Assembly (NCBI RefSeq): GCF_927798175.1
Contig: NZ_CAKMMP010000001.1
Span: 682,001 to 746,000, forward strand
Source of the DNA: Paenibacillus sp. JJ-223
GTDB lineage: Bacteria > Bacillota > Bacilli > Paenibacillales > Paenibacillaceae
Length of the DNA stretch: 64,000 bases
Direction: 5' to 3'
Shown: positions 34,634 to 43,494 of the stretch, in pieces
Layout of the letters: each line of letters begins with the position of its first letter
How positions within the stretch are numbered: position 1 is the first letter of the stretch
Translations under genes and position numbers: made by a program
The notes under the pieces: model-generated
What the model was told of the DNA's origin: nothing
The model's database searches: none
Seen by the model: the letters and a program-made list of their open reading frames with translations, nothing else

Positions 34634-34685
34634 CATTATTCAGTAGTACAGAAAGAATAATAGCATGCGGTACTGAATAATGCAA
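34634..34685 (-). promoter_or_regulatory. Promoter of the membrane hydrolase gene with two operator arms
   Basis: Read leftward: -35 TTGCAT (34685-34680), 17-bp spacer and -10 TATTAT (34662-34657). Two perfect 12-bp arms, CATTATTCAGTA (34634-34645) and its complement (34671-34682), flank the -10: one covers the -35, the other the start site. This is the layout of a tightly repressed promoter. The regulator is not known. Confidence 0.7.
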
Positions 34686-35035
34686 GATAGTGAACTAAAT
34701 ACCATTCTACTGACGGTTAGAAGTTACCAAAATGAATAGTTGATGTTTCCCAATCTCCCACAAGAGGACAAACCCCGCTTGGTGGCATATATTTGCATGA
34801 GAGTGAGTGGTTACCGCGGCTAAGATCCAAGCATGAGTTGATGCTGATATGTAACCTAATTAAATGAAAAACACCTCCAAGATGATGTCCATACCTTACG
34901 ACATGGTTGCATTTTCTTGAAGGTGTTTTTTCGTGGCCACAGTGTAAATATCGATGAATGCAATTCATATTAGATTAGCGGCAGTCCGGTTAGAGAAGTT
35001 ATGGAACAGCTTAACCTAAGGAGGGTTCGCGATCA
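34686..35035. other. Intergenic stretch between the hydrolase and HxlR genes
   Basis: Apart from the hairpin at 34866, nothing is supported. A minus frame (34717-34968) ending SLSCKYMPPSGVCPLVGDW has no ribosome site or known family and crosses the terminator, so it is not annotated as a gene. Confidence 0.4.
34866..34931 (-). terminator. Long hairpin terminator downstream of the HxlR gene
   Basis: AAAACACCTCCAAGA (left, from 34867) pairs with TCTTGAAGGTGTTTT (right, to 34930) with one mismatch over about 15 bp, and a smaller stem (ATGTC/GACAT) sits in the loop. T runs lie on both sides, so it can act in either direction. Confidence 0.75.
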
Positions 35036-35377
35036 TCAACGTGCTTCAGACGTTTCTCTCCCCCAGGTTTCACCCCATATGCGCAATTCCCGAAGTACGG
35101 GTGTGTATGCCCTTCCTTTATCCGTTAGCGAATACTCAACGGTGACAGGTGAGGTGGGCAACACCTGGCGGTTGATTACTTCATGCTGCTCCAAATGACG
35201 CAGGGCATCCGTTAAAGACTTGATGCTGACGTTGTCTAAATTTCTTCGCATTTGATTAAATCGCTGCGGACCCAAACTAAGTAAGGTAAGTACCAAAATA
35301 GACCATTTTCCGCGAACAACCTCTAAAGCTTCGCAAATGGAGATGAGGCATAGTTCGTTCTCTTTGCTTATATCCAC
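35036..35377 (-). CDS. HxlR family transcriptional regulator
   Basis: The 113-residue winged-helix protein fits HxlR: the opening CLISICEALEVVRGKWSILVL, the recognition region FNQMRRNLDNVSIKSLTDALRHLEQHEVI and the wing VEYSLTDKGRAYTPVLREL. A GTG start at 35377 follows AAGGAATG. It is divergent from the nitroreductase gene with 364 bp between, and HxlR proteins often control a neighbouring oxidoreductase in response to redox or electrophile stress. Two copies of GTCTACTTTA (35407 and 35441) lie in its own promoter region and are candidate binding sites. Confidence 0.88.
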   Translation of the reverse strand: MDISKENELCLISICEALEVVRGKWSILVLTLLSLGPQRFNQMRRNLDNVSIKSLTDALRHLEQHEVINRQVLPTSPVTVEYSLTDKGRAYTPVLRELRIWGETWGRETSEAR

Positions 35378-35741
35378 AAAATCATTCCTTACTATAATAT
35401 AGTTAGTCTACTTTATAAGGCTATATTAAAATAATGTGTCTACTTTAGATTATATATTGAATAATTTATAGTAACAATAAGACTTATTTTACTGCAGTGC
35501 TATGTGGTTTAACTAAAGCAGAATTAGTCTTATAAAGCTTAGGGAGGAGTATGGCTATGTGAACTAAAAGATATTGATTTTGGAATTGGACACTTCTAGT
35601 GTCCGCAAGCTATTCCCGGCATTAATCGATTCCGGATATCCTTTCAAAGAAAAGTGAAATTTAGGGCTTTTTTCTTACAGAGTAAATGAGACTGTTAACT
35701 GTGACTCAATTGAGGATAGTGAGTATGAGGAGGAGAGAAGA
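35378..35741. other. Divergent control region between HxlR and nitroreductase genes
   Basis: The AT-rich half next to HxlR holds two direct repeats of GTCTACTTTA about 34 bp apart. The half next to the nitroreductase contains a short coding-like tail (KLFPALIDSGYPFKEK near 35605-35655) that is probably gene debris. AGGAGGAGAG precedes ATG 35742. Confidence 0.4.
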
Positions 35742-36401
35742 ATGTCTTTTGTGCAACCGAACCAAAAGGTGGAGCAGCCGTTTTTTAACATTATTCAAGA
35801 TCGGCGGTCCATACGCTACTTTGATACTGAAGTAATGATCCCACGGGAGGAAATGAAAGAAATCTTGCAGCAAGCTACGTTGGCTCCATCAGGCGCCAAT
35901 CTGCAGCCGTGGCGGTTCCTTGTAATCGACTCGCAGGAGCTGAAGCAAAAACTGCTTCCTATCGCCAACAGCCAGCAGCAAGTGATTGAGGCTTCAGCAG
36001 TCATTGCGGTACTCGGAGATTTGGAAGGGTACACATTGGCCGAGAAAATTTATGGAATGGCGGTCGATGCGGGTTACATGCCTGAAGAGACAGCTAAATC
36101 ATTCGTGGAACGTTACCAAAGACTGTTCGCGGGCATGTCTCAAGAAAATGTTCTCCGAAAAGTACTTATTGACAGTGGGTTGGTATCCATGCAGCTTATG
36201 CTTGTCGCCCGCGCTAAAGGCTATGATACGGTCCCTATGGGCGGCTTTGACCAAACTAAATTTGTAGAGGCGTTCGATATTCCAGAGAGATACGCTCCTG
36301 TTATGCTTATCGCCATCGGTAAGGCGGCGAAGCCCGGACACCGAACGGTAAGATTACCGATTGAAGATGTCACTTTCTTCAATGAAATACCTAAGGCATG
36401 A
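35742..36401 (+). CDS. Nitroreductase family protein
   Basis: The 219-residue protein has the FMN-binding start IIQDRRSIRYFDTEV and APSGANLQPWRFLVI, and the closing MPMGGFDQTKF-like segment (here VPMGGFDQTKFVEAFDIP) with the APVMLIAIGKAA strand. It would reduce nitro groups or quinones with NAD(P)H as a flavin dimer. The ribosome site is AGGAGGAGAG. It is divergent from hxlR and followed 45 bp later by a strong terminator, so it is a single-gene unit, likely under HxlR control. Confidence 0.92.
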   Translation: MSFVQPNQKVEQPFFNIIQDRRSIRYFDTEVMIPREEMKEILQQATLAPSGANLQPWRFLVIDSQELKQKLLPIANSQQQVIEASAVIAVLGDLEGYTLAEKIYGMAVDAGYMPEETAKSFVERYQRLFAGMSQENVLRKVLIDSGLVSMQLMLVARAKGYDTVPMGGFDQTKFVEAFDIPERYAPVMLIAIGKAAKPGHRTVRLPIEDVTFFNEIPKA

Positions 36402-36445
36402 TATTATTCATTCAAGCAATATAAAAGACACCCAAGGATATGAAC

Positions 36446-36493
36446 TGCATCCCCAATTGTTAGACACAACTAACAATTGGAGGTGCATTTTTT
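36446..36493 (+). terminator. Strong terminator after the nitroreductase gene
   Basis: The arms 36446-36463 and 36470-36487 pair along 18 bp with mismatches near the base (perfect core CCAATTGTTAG/CTAACAATTGG), a six-base loop, then six Ts. Confidence 0.9.
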
Positions 36494-36542
36494 AGGGTAT
36501 TCGGATTAATTCGGAACGGTCACATTCAACCATGGAGTCACA

Positions 36543-36791
36543 GTGAAGAAACCGAAAAAGACCAAGATGATCAAGTACGGAAGAAACACACCGAAGGGGA
36601 CCAAAGCATTCGGACTGCTATTAATGAAAATATTCGGAACTCCTCCTGATCAATCATCCTGGCCATCACTTATTGCGGCGACGGATTCAACAATCACCGG
36701 AGATATTTACATAGGGCTAGGGATGAATCCTCTAAAGGCTAAGAAGTCGAAGTTTGTTGATTTTCCCACCGGAGTCCATTATGACTTGTAA
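36543..36791 (+). pseudogene. Short-chain dehydrogenase remnant, C-terminal tail
   Basis: An 82-codon frame from GTG 36543 has no ribosome site. Its middle, GRNTPKGTKAFGLLLMKIF, and SWPSLIAATDSTITGDIYIG, then NPLKAKKSKF, match the C-terminal tail of retinol-dehydrogenase-like short-chain dehydrogenases (the usual pattern is a helix, then LP.L.AATDP...G..Y.G). The Rossmann part and catalytic YxxxK are missing. It converges on a truncated TetR gene. Confidence 0.45.
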
Positions 36792-36946
36792 AAAACGATC
36801 AAAGATGGTCGGTAAGGAAAAGCTGGAAAAGGGAATTTTATTACTGTCATATCCTCATAAAGATTTTCAACAAAAAGATGCATAACGCTATTAGATATTT
36901 CCTCGCGCCTTGCTTCATCTAAACGAAAGAACGTATTTGTTGGCAT
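36788..36946 (-). pseudogene. TetR family regulator remnant, N-terminal 35 residues
   Basis: A minus-strand start ATG (36946) with AAGGAG upstream reads MPTNTFFRLDEARREEISNS, then HLFVENLYEDMTV, the start of a TetR helix-turn-helix domain. After about codon 35 the sequence no longer fits the family and stops at about 36788, next to the short-chain dehydrogenase tail. The rest of the regulator is lost. Upstream it still has its operator (36967-36984). Confidence 0.6.
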
Positions 36947-36966
36947 AGATTACTCCTTGATGTAAG

Positions 36967-36984
36967 TGTGAATTCATTCACACC
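36967..36984. promoter_or_regulatory. Orphan operator of the truncated TetR gene
   Basis: GTGTGAAT and ATTCACAC flank a 2-bp centre as a perfect inverted repeat about 20 bp before the truncated TetR start. A second half-site-like CATTCACATG follows at 36992-37001. This is the expected place and form for an autoregulatory TetR site. Confidence 0.6.
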
Positions 36985-37178
36985 AAATCGATAATCCATT
37001 CACATGTCAGGTAGTATTTACGTGGTTGAGTATAGCAGGAAAGAGAAGTCAAGAAACTAGTGTTTCTCGTTGGGACGATATCGAACTCTCTCTCCAAACG
37101 GACTCCTACCCACTCTCCCGATTTTTATGCTTTAATAAAATGAGCAGTAAAAACAAGAAATGGTGAAAGTGGGATTCG

Positions 37179-39143
37179 ATGAAGCGACTAACGATTGGCC
37201 TGTTCGCCCATGTGGATGCAGGTAAAACTACTTTTGCGGAACAGCTGCTGTACCATACGAACAGTATCCGGTCGCGAGGGCGGGTGGATCATCAGGATGC
37301 GTTTCTGGACAGCCACGAGATCGAGCGGGCAAGGGGCATTACGGTGTTCGCAGATCAGGCGGTAATAGAATATAAAGGAGACAGCTACTATTTAATAGAC
37401 ACGCCAGGACACGTCGATTTCTCCCCGGAGATGGAGCGAACGATTCAGGTCATTGATTATGCCATTCTGATTGTAAGCGCAGTTGAAGGCGTCCAAGGCC
37501 ATACTGAGACAGTCTGGCAGCTGCTGCGTAAGCATCGGGTTCCGACGTTTTTCTTTATCAACAAGACGGATCGGATCGGAGCGGATGCAGGCAGAACCGA
37601 GGCGGATATCCGTCAGCAGTTGACAGGGGAAGTATGTTGCATTACACAGGGCTTCGCTGACGGCATCATCGGTGAGCCGCTGCGTGAGGCCATGGCGGAG
37701 CGGGACGAAGCTTTGCTGGAAGCATTCCTGGAGGGAAGAGATGATTCTGGCTTCTGGCTGGAGGCTTTGCAGAGGATGATCGCGGCCGGTCTTCTCTTCC
37801 CCTGTGCTTACGGCTCTGCGCTTCAGGATACAGGCGTCATTGAATTTCTGGATCAGCTGCATCTGCTGACGACAACCACTTATGACGGGGATGCTTCGTT
37901 CCAGGGGCGGGTGTATAAAATTCGGCACGATGCAGGCGGAGCGAGACTCACGTTCATTAAGGCACTGGGTGGTCGGTTGAAGGTGAGAGAACAGCTTCGT
38001 TATGAGAGCGGCGGGGTTCAATATGATGAAAAAATTACGCGGCTCTTCTTGTTTAACGGCCTTAAATCGCAGCCGGTGGAACAAGTAGAAGCCGGCGATT
38101 TGTTTGCGGTTACGGGATTGTCCGCCGCCGAGACCGGACAAGGCCTGGGGGCGATATCCGACAAGTTAGCTTACGATTCGGAGCCGACGTTACAATCGAA
38201 GGTATTATTCGACAATTCGATACCTGTACAGAAGGTGCTCGGTGCTTTTCGCACGCTGGAGGCGGAGGAGCCGTCTCTGAACGTCGTTTGGGATGAGAAA
38301 TTGCAGGAGATTTCGATCCGCGTCATGGGATTGATTCAACTGGAAGTGCTGGAGCAGCTTGTTAGAGAGCGGTTTGGCTTTGCGATCTCTTTTGGACAAC
38401 CGGAAATCTTGTATAAGGAAACGATTGAATCGGCTGTGAAAGGGTACGGACACTTCGAACCGCTCAGACATTATGCGGAAGTGCATCTGCTGATTGAACC
38501 GGGAGAAAGGGGCAGCGGCATCACGTTCGATAGCAGATGTCATGCCGATGATCTGAATGTCAGCTATCAGAATCTGATTCGGAATCACCTCTACGAACGG
38601 GAGCATCACGGACTGCTGACCGGCATGCCGGTCACCGATGTGAACATCACGCTGCTGAGGGGCCGCGCGCATAAAGAACATACCCATGGCGGCGATTTTC
38701 GTGAGGCTACCTTTCGAGCACTACGGCAGGGTCTGGAGAAGGCGGACAACGTGCTGCTGGAGCCCTATTACGATTTCAAAATCAAAGTCGCTATCGATGA
38801 AATGGGCAGGGTGCTGTCCGATATTCAGCGTGCTTCAGGTATTTTTAATCCGCCGGAGACAGCCGGAACGCAAGCGGTGGTCACGGGCAGGGTGCCTGTG
38901 TCGACTTTTATGAACTACAGTGCCGAATTTGCATCCTTTACGCATGGACGAGGCAGTATCCGCTGCGTGTTCGGCGGCTACGACCGCTGCCATAATACGG
39001 AGGAAGTCATAGAGCGTATGGGCTACCGCAAAGGGGCAGACCCATTGTATACATCTTCCTCCATCTTTTGCGCCAAGGGGGCGGGTTACTCGGTACCATG
39101 GGATGAGGCGGAAGCCAAGATGCACCTTGAATTAGAACCTTGA
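37179..39143 (+). CDS. Tet(M)-like ribosomal-protection GTPase (translation factor family)
   Basis: The 654-residue protein has all GTPase motifs: G1 AHVDAGKTT (residues 10-18), G2 in ERARGIT, G3 DTPGH and G4 NKTD, with the domain order of EF-G. Its length and ending, TTGRGS-type (FTHGRGSIRCVFGGYDRC) and a short last helix, match Tet(M)/Tet(W)/OtrA-like ribosomal protection proteins rather than EF-G (about 690 residues). It would bind the ribosome and dislodge tetracycline or a related inhibitor. Whether it confers tetracycline resistance cannot be told from sequence; many soil Paenibacillus carry distant members. It stands as a single gene with a terminator 130 bp downstream. Confidence 0.82.
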   Translation: MKRLTIGLFAHVDAGKTTFAEQLLYHTNSIRSRGRVDHQDAFLDSHEIERARGITVFADQAVIEYKGDSYYLIDTPGHVDFSPEMERTIQVIDYAILIVSAVEGVQGHTETVWQLLRKHRVPTFFFINKTDRIGADAGRTEADIRQQLTGEVCCITQGFADGIIGEPLREAMAERDEALLEAFLEGRDDSGFWLEALQRMIAAGLLFPCAYGSALQDTGVIEFLDQLHLLTTTTYDGDASFQGRVYKIRHDAGGARLTFIKALGGRLKVREQLRYESGGVQYDEKITRLFLFNGLKSQPVEQVEAGDLFAVTGLSAAETGQGLGAISDKLAYDSEPTLQSKVLFDNSIPVQKVLGAFRTLEAEEPSLNVVWDEKLQEISIRVMGLIQLEVLEQLVRERFGFAISFGQPEILYKETIESAVKGYGHFEPLRHYAEVHLLIEPGERGSGITFDSRCHADDLNVSYQNLIRNHLYEREHHGLLTGMPVTDVNITLLRGRAHKEHTHGGDFREATFRALRQGLEKADNVLLEPYYDFKIKVAIDEMGRVLSDIQRASGIFNPPETAGTQAVVTGRVPVSTFMNYSAEFASFTHGRGSIRCVFGGYDRCHNTEEVIERMGYRKGADPLYTSSSIFCAKGAGYSVPWDEAEAKMHLELEP

Positions 39144-39276
39144 ATGATATTAGGGGACTGACATGGGGATTTATGGAATTATAGGTCTTCACGGCTTGAG
39201 CAATATTACGAAATTCCGAGCGCTGACGAGCCTTAGGATCGTAGATTATACTAATCGTATTGAATACAATTCTCTG

Positions 39277-39317
39277 AAAGCACCAGATCCCTGCGAAGCA
39301 GGTGCTGGTGCTTTTTT
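39277..39317 (+). terminator. Strong terminator after the Tet(M)-like gene
   Basis: AAAGCACCAG (39277-39286) pairs with CTGGTGCTTT (39305-39314), continued inside by CCTGC/GCAGG around a GAA loop, and a T run ends at 39317. Confidence 0.92.
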
Positions 39318-39773
39318 GCTTTTTACCAACTTTACGAGAAGGCCATCTATTTTATGCTCCAATTACACTAACAAGTTGGTGTACATAGTCATTCTCTCAG
39401 AAAAGTCTTCCACGAACATTTCGTAATTGATCAACATTTGTTTGCCATTATCGATGGAATCAATATACTTTTAATGACGACAACTCCTATGGTTAATATA
39501 AGTATAAGCCAATTATTATGTTCTCTATGTTAGACTGGCCCTGAGCCGGTTCCCTTGTTTAGGTTTATCTGCTTATTGCTTAGGAAAAGACGACGAACAT
39601 ATCCTGTTGAAGTAGGGCATTATTTCCCCCCAACCAGAGAAGTAAATTGTTTAATGGATAATCTCAAAAAAATTGTACAAAACCGATTACACGGAATAAA
39701 TAAAAACAGCAGCAGCATTAACAGTATTAGCAGAGGCGGAATTTGTTATGATAAAAATCTGGAGGCGAATGAG

Positions 39774-40337
39774 ATGCTGGAATTAGAGTTTACTACTATA
39801 GAGGCGTGGGATGAAGCATTGTGGGCGCGGATGGAGCGGATATATCATGAGGCTTTTCCAACCGGCGCCAAGACAAAAGCGATTCTGCGCAGTATGCTGG
39901 ACCGGGGGATTGGTTACTTACACACGGGCGTGCATCATGGAGAAGTGGTTGCGATGGCTGTTACTGGACTGGCGGGGAAGGCAGCGAACCGCATCCTGAT
40001 CATCGATTACCTCGCGGTTAAACAGAAGCTGCGCGGATCGGGTATCGGGACTTGGATGCTGGAGCAGCTCAGAGCCTGGGGGTTAAAGGAACACGGGATC
40101 AAAGGTATGATTATCGAGGCGGAATCCGGCACAACGGAGGCTCATCAGGAACGCATTCAGTTTTGGCAACGCAACGGGTTCGTCCTAACTTCCTATGTTC
40201 ATCAATATAGAATGGTGCCAGAGCCTTATCAGGCAATGATGCTGCCACTGGATGGAAATACGGATGTGCCTGATGATGGCGAAGCACTGTTTGGTTATAT
40301 CAATGCTTTTCATAAGGCTGCTTACAAGAGGAGGTAG
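39774..40337 (+). CDS. GNAT family N-acetyltransferase
   Basis: ATG 39774 is chosen because GGAGG lies 8 bp upstream; a longer frame from 39555 has an atypical head. The 187-residue protein has the GNAT acetyl-CoA loop in AVKQKLRGSGIGTWMLEQLRAWG (motif Q/RxxGxG/A as RGSGIG) and FWQRNGFV near the end. It acetylates an amine of unknown nature with acetyl-CoA. It is followed directly by repeat copy 2, whose hairpin with eight Ts may serve as its terminator. Confidence 0.88.
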   Translation: MLELEFTTIEAWDEALWARMERIYHEAFPTGAKTKAILRSMLDRGIGYLHTGVHHGEVVAMAVTGLAGKAANRILIIDYLAVKQKLRGSGIGTWMLEQLRAWGLKEHGIKGMIIEAESGTTEAHQERIQFWQRNGFVLTSYVHQYRMVPEPYQAMMLPLDGNTDVPDDGEALFGYINAFHKAAYKRR

Positions 40338-40368
40338 ACCGAATTTAATCTCGAGGGACAAGCACATA

Positions 40369-40458
40369 CTCCCATTGAAGTCGCTATATTAGCGGCTTTT
40401 TTTTCGGTACAAGACCATGTACCCGATTACCGTGTTGGACAAGAACATGTTCCTATTG
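40369..40458 (+). repeat. Dispersed hairpin repeat, copy 2
   Basis: Three degenerate units occur: CAAGCACATACTCCCATT (40369), CAAGACCATGTACCCGATT (40410) and CAAGAACATGTTCCTATT (40440). The first is followed by the stem-loop AGTCGCTA-TAT-TAGCGGCT (40379-40397) and eight Ts (to 40404), which makes it a good terminator for the GNAT gene. Confidence 0.7.
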
Positions 40459-40516
40459 CAATGAGGCGTATCTCTAATCGTTATTTTACCTGTAAATTCA
40501 TTAACCATTCATATCT

Positions 40517-41167
40517 GTGTTTGCTGTGCTTCGACTGAAAAAGAATCATCAAACGGCGACGGACGAACAGATGAATAGTAGAAAAGTAAACTTAGCCATA
40601 CCGTCTAAAACATTTGAAGTTGAACTCCATCAACCACTCTTTCAGGACTGGGGAAGTGGTGTGGAGGAATCGTTTCAAGACGAAAAATCTGGTTTTTATC
40701 TAGAAGTTTATAATCATGGAAATATCCCAGCAGAAAATGTCATGGTTGAGATTGCGGTTGATTTTGATGAATTAAGTGATTTTATGAAAGATCACATCGT
40801 TTTCAATGGTGAAAATCATCATTCATTTTATCTTTCCGAATTTAATAAAGTAGAAAATATCAAACATGAAATCAATTTTCATCTTGAGGAAATGGGAGCG
40901 GTTCATCCTGTTGGCGCAGAAAAACACGGTATAAAAATACATCTTCCTAAATGTTACATATACTTATTGAACATAAGGGCATTTAATGAAAACTTGAATT
41001 TATTCAGTTTGAATATCATATTGGTGTATAAAGATCCGAATAATGAAAGTAAGTTATGTACAAAAGAGTTTTTAATTGAACCTGAGATCCATATGGCGAA
41101 GAGGGAAGAAGAGCCTTCTAATAATAAGGTGAAGTACAGAATTAAGGGTGAGTTAATAATAGAATAA
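40517..41167 (+). CDS. Hypothetical protein, possibly 5'-truncated
   Basis: The frame from GTG 40517 has no ribosome site, and the first residues (FAVLRLKKNHQ) look like the end of a membrane helix with its cytoplasmic stop, so an N-terminal anchor may be lost. ATG 40571 is an alternative start. The rest is an acidic, beta-rich domain of about 190 residues with SGFYLEVYNHGNIPAENVMVEI, the pattern of an immunoglobulin-like domain in DUF-type secreted proteins. No family was recognised. AT-rich codon use and the adjoining repeat suggest a transferred or decaying gene. Confidence 0.5.
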   Translation: MFAVLRLKKNHQTATDEQMNSRKVNLAIPSKTFEVELHQPLFQDWGSGVEESFQDEKSGFYLEVYNHGNIPAENVMVEIAVDFDELSDFMKDHIVFNGENHHSFYLSEFNKVENIKHEINFHLEEMGAVHPVGAEKHGIKIHLPKCYIYLLNIRAFNENLNLFSLNIILVYKDPNNESKLCTKEFLIEPEIHMAKREEEPSNNKVKYRIKGELIIE

Positions 41168-41251
41168 TAATAGAATAACTGTTTTGGCATGGTTTATACG
41201 ATTGAAGTCTGCGAATCTAACGGGGAAACGACAGCTTAATACAATCAAAAT

Positions 41252-41280
41252 AGGCAGCTGATCAATATGGTCAGCTGCCT
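41252..41280 (+). terminator. Hairpin after the hypothetical gene
   Basis: AGGCAGCTGA (41252-41261) pairs perfectly with TCAGCTGCCT (41271-41280) around a nine-base loop, followed by only three Ts. Confidence 0.7.
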
Positions 41281-41411
41281 TTAAACAACTATGGGGCAAA
41301 TTTATTGTAATCGACTTACCTCAATAACATGATTTACTTTGTATCTTTAGAAAGACATCAATAACGAGTACAAGGAACTGGAGCACTCAGCAGCTGTTTG
41401 TGTCAATCAGA

Positions 41412-42029
41412 TTAGGTTGTCGTAGGGATATCTAAACTCTTTTGCATAAATATCACTTTCCTAAAGCCAGCTTTTACAGTAAGCGAGCCCGATTTAAGCT
41501 CTTTTTTGATAATATAACCGTAACGTTCATATAATTTTTGTGCTGACGGATTAGTGTCAACAACCTCTAGATTTATCTTGGGAATTTGCTTGTTTTTTGC
41601 AATTTGTTCTACCTTGTTTAATAACAACTTACCTATCCCGTTGCCACGAGCTTTTTCAGACACAGCAATAGGATCAATATGCAATATATCTTCCCTGTAC
41701 AAATGAAACCTTAAATAAACAGCATAAAAAACAAATCGCCAAATCGCTGCGAATGGAGAGTAAACCTTCCGAAAAGCGATATAATTGGCAGGCACAAAGG
41801 CTTTTTTTCCAATATTATATCCGAGAAACCCAACCACTTCTCCATTTCTTATTGCATATACGCCTTGTTCAAATTGAATGGATTGAGCTAATAGCTCAAC
41901 TGCTTGCTCTTTAGTTTTTGCATAAAACCAAAGATATTTTACTTTCAATGGAAAAGCTTCGTAAAATAAATTTGCAACGTGTTTTTGTTGTTGGAGATTA
42001 AGCTTGGAAGTGAGCTCAACTTGATTCAA
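41412..42029 (-). CDS. GNAT family N-acetyltransferase
   Basis: TTG 42029 follows GGGGGG. The 205-residue protein has the acetyl-CoA loop VSEKARGNGIGKLLLNKVEQIA (about residues 129-150) and NPSAQKLYERYGYIIKKE at the end of the GNAT core. The first part (LTSKLNLQQQKHVANLFYEAFPLK) resembles the one of peptide or amine acetyltransferases. It is divergent from the AraC gene with 160 bp between, which contains no strong promoter boxes. Confidence 0.85.
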   Translation of the reverse strand: MNQVELTSKLNLQQQKHVANLFYEAFPLKVKYLWFYAKTKEQAVELLAQSIQFEQGVYAIRNGEVVGFLGYNIGKKAFVPANYIAFRKVYSPFAAIWRFVFYAVYLRFHLYREDILHIDPIAVSEKARGNGIGKLLLNKVEQIAKNKQIPKINLEVVDTNPSAQKLYERYGYIIKKELKSGSLTVKAGFRKVIFMQKSLDIPTTT

Positions 42030-42189
42030 TGTTAGTTCCCCCCATCTTTTTTAAAGTTCATTGATGTTCCATGTTTCATTTTCCTAAAATGAGGCAAAAT
42101 GAACAATTCACATTTCTTTGACTTGTTGGTACATTTCTTAGACTCAGGCTGCTTTTAATGACAGTTGATTTGAAAGGTGGGAATAAACG

Positions 42190-43494
42190 ATGAGTAGTAA
42201 GAGCTATTTGGCCCAGAATACTCCTTTAAACGTACAGTTTCTAAGAGTTAGAGATGAACCGTTTCGTTGGAGTAATTCCATTGAAGTGGTTATTGTATTG
42301 GAAGGCAGCATTCATATTGCAATTGCAGACGAGGAGAGAAGCTTAGGTAAGGGTGCCATTGAAATTTTCAATATCAATCAAGTTCACCGTCTATTGCAGA
42401 CTAATGAAAATAATTTAGTTCTCCAAATAAATATAGATGCTGAATTCGCAAAAGATTATTGTTCGGATATATCAAAAATTTGGTTTGCTCATGAATTCAG
42501 CCCTGGAACATATCTAGGGTCAGAGCGAATAAAAGAAACGAATGAAGCAATATGCAGACTAATATCTCCAGTTGTAAACAAGAGTGAGATACGATACTTA
42601 ACCCTAATAAATATTATCGAAAAATTGTTGGATCTACTCATGACGAATTTTGATGTCAAAAGAATTTTCGCAGGAAACTCAGCCAAGCTGCAACGAATGG
42701 AGAAAATATATAATTATTTATTTCATTTCAAGGGCTATACCAACAAGGCGTCTTTGAATGAAATTGCCAAAATTACAGAGGAATATTTAAATTTAGATTA
42801 TTTATCATCACAATTCAGGTTATTAATAGGAGATACGCTGCAAAATCTACTTCATTACTTACGAATTGAGCATGCGATCAAACTATTATTAACGACAGAT
42901 TTAAGCCTTGTTGATATATCAAACGAGAGTGGTTTCTCTTCTCCGAGATATTTTTATCAAAAGTTTAATAAGATTTTCCCAGAGGGACCGAAAGAATTTC
43001 GAAAAGAAAATAAAAAAAAGCAAGAGGAGATAGAACTCTGTAGGGAAATAATCGATCCAACATTAGTTATTCCAATGCATAGTGAATTATTTTACAGTGA
43101 TGAAGCAATTTGCAATGAAAAAAATAAGCGAATTCATATTGATTTATTTGTTCCTTATGATCAAAAATCAAACTCTCCATACCTGATAAAAGTATCTGAA
43201 TTTCTCATGGGTAATTTAGATAAGCATCTACAATTGATTCTTCAAGCTAATGACTCAAGTCCATACAAAGTTTTTGGATTCGAAGAGAACTTAAATTCTC
43301 AAAAAAGTAATATTAAATTTCTGACATTGATTATTAATAAATTTAGCGAAAACGATATTCATCCTGTGTTCATTGTGAGAACAAGTAATAAAGCTATTTC
43401 AGAGCAGATCGCAACAATTCAACAGCTGCTTCAAAACTATACCCTTACTTATGGGTCAGAACATATGAAGGGGTGGACAATTGAAATTCGTTAA
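42190..43494 (+). CDS. AraC family transcriptional regulator with C-terminal extension
   Basis: The 434-residue protein starts with a cupin-like sensor (SIEVVIVLEGSIHIAIADEE), has the double helix-turn-helix of AraC at about residues 190-275 (LNEIAKITEEYLNLDYLSSQF and LSLVDISNESGFSSPRYFYQKFNK), then about 150 residues with an alpha/beta pattern. AraC regulators fused to a GH39-like domain have this order in Paenibacillus; here the tail is too short and lacks the catalytic Glu residues, so it would be a ligand-binding remnant. Target genes are not evident. AGGTGGG precedes ATG 42190. A possible 42-residue gene overlaps its end. Confidence 0.85.
   Translation: MSSKSYLAQNTPLNVQFLRVRDEPFRWSNSIEVVIVLEGSIHIAIADEERSLGKGAIEIFNINQVHRLLQTNENNLVLQINIDAEFAKDYCSDISKIWFAHEFSPGTYLGSERIKETNEAICRLISPVVNKSEIRYLTLINIIEKLLDLLMTNFDVKRIFAGNSAKLQRMEKIYNYLFHFKGYTNKASLNEIAKITEEYLNLDYLSSQFRLLIGDTLQNLLHYLRIEHAIKLLLTTDLSLVDISNESGFSSPRYFYQKFNKIFPEGPKEFRKENKKKQEEIELCREIIDPTLVIPMHSELFYSDEAICNEKNKRIHIDLFVPYDQKSNSPYLIKVSEFLMGNLDKHLQLILQANDSSPYKVFGFEENLNSQKSNIKFLTLIINKFSENDIHPVFIVRTSNKAISEQIATIQQLLQNYTLTYGSEHMKGWTIEIR

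Noticed and set aside
37392..38141. A 249-codon frame on the minus strand inside the Tet(M)-like gene
   Set aside because: It is fully antisense to a strongly conserved GTPase, has no ribosome site and no family pattern.
39163..39426. An 87-codon frame after the Tet(M)-like gene
   Set aside because: It runs straight through the strong terminator at 39277-39317 and has no family.
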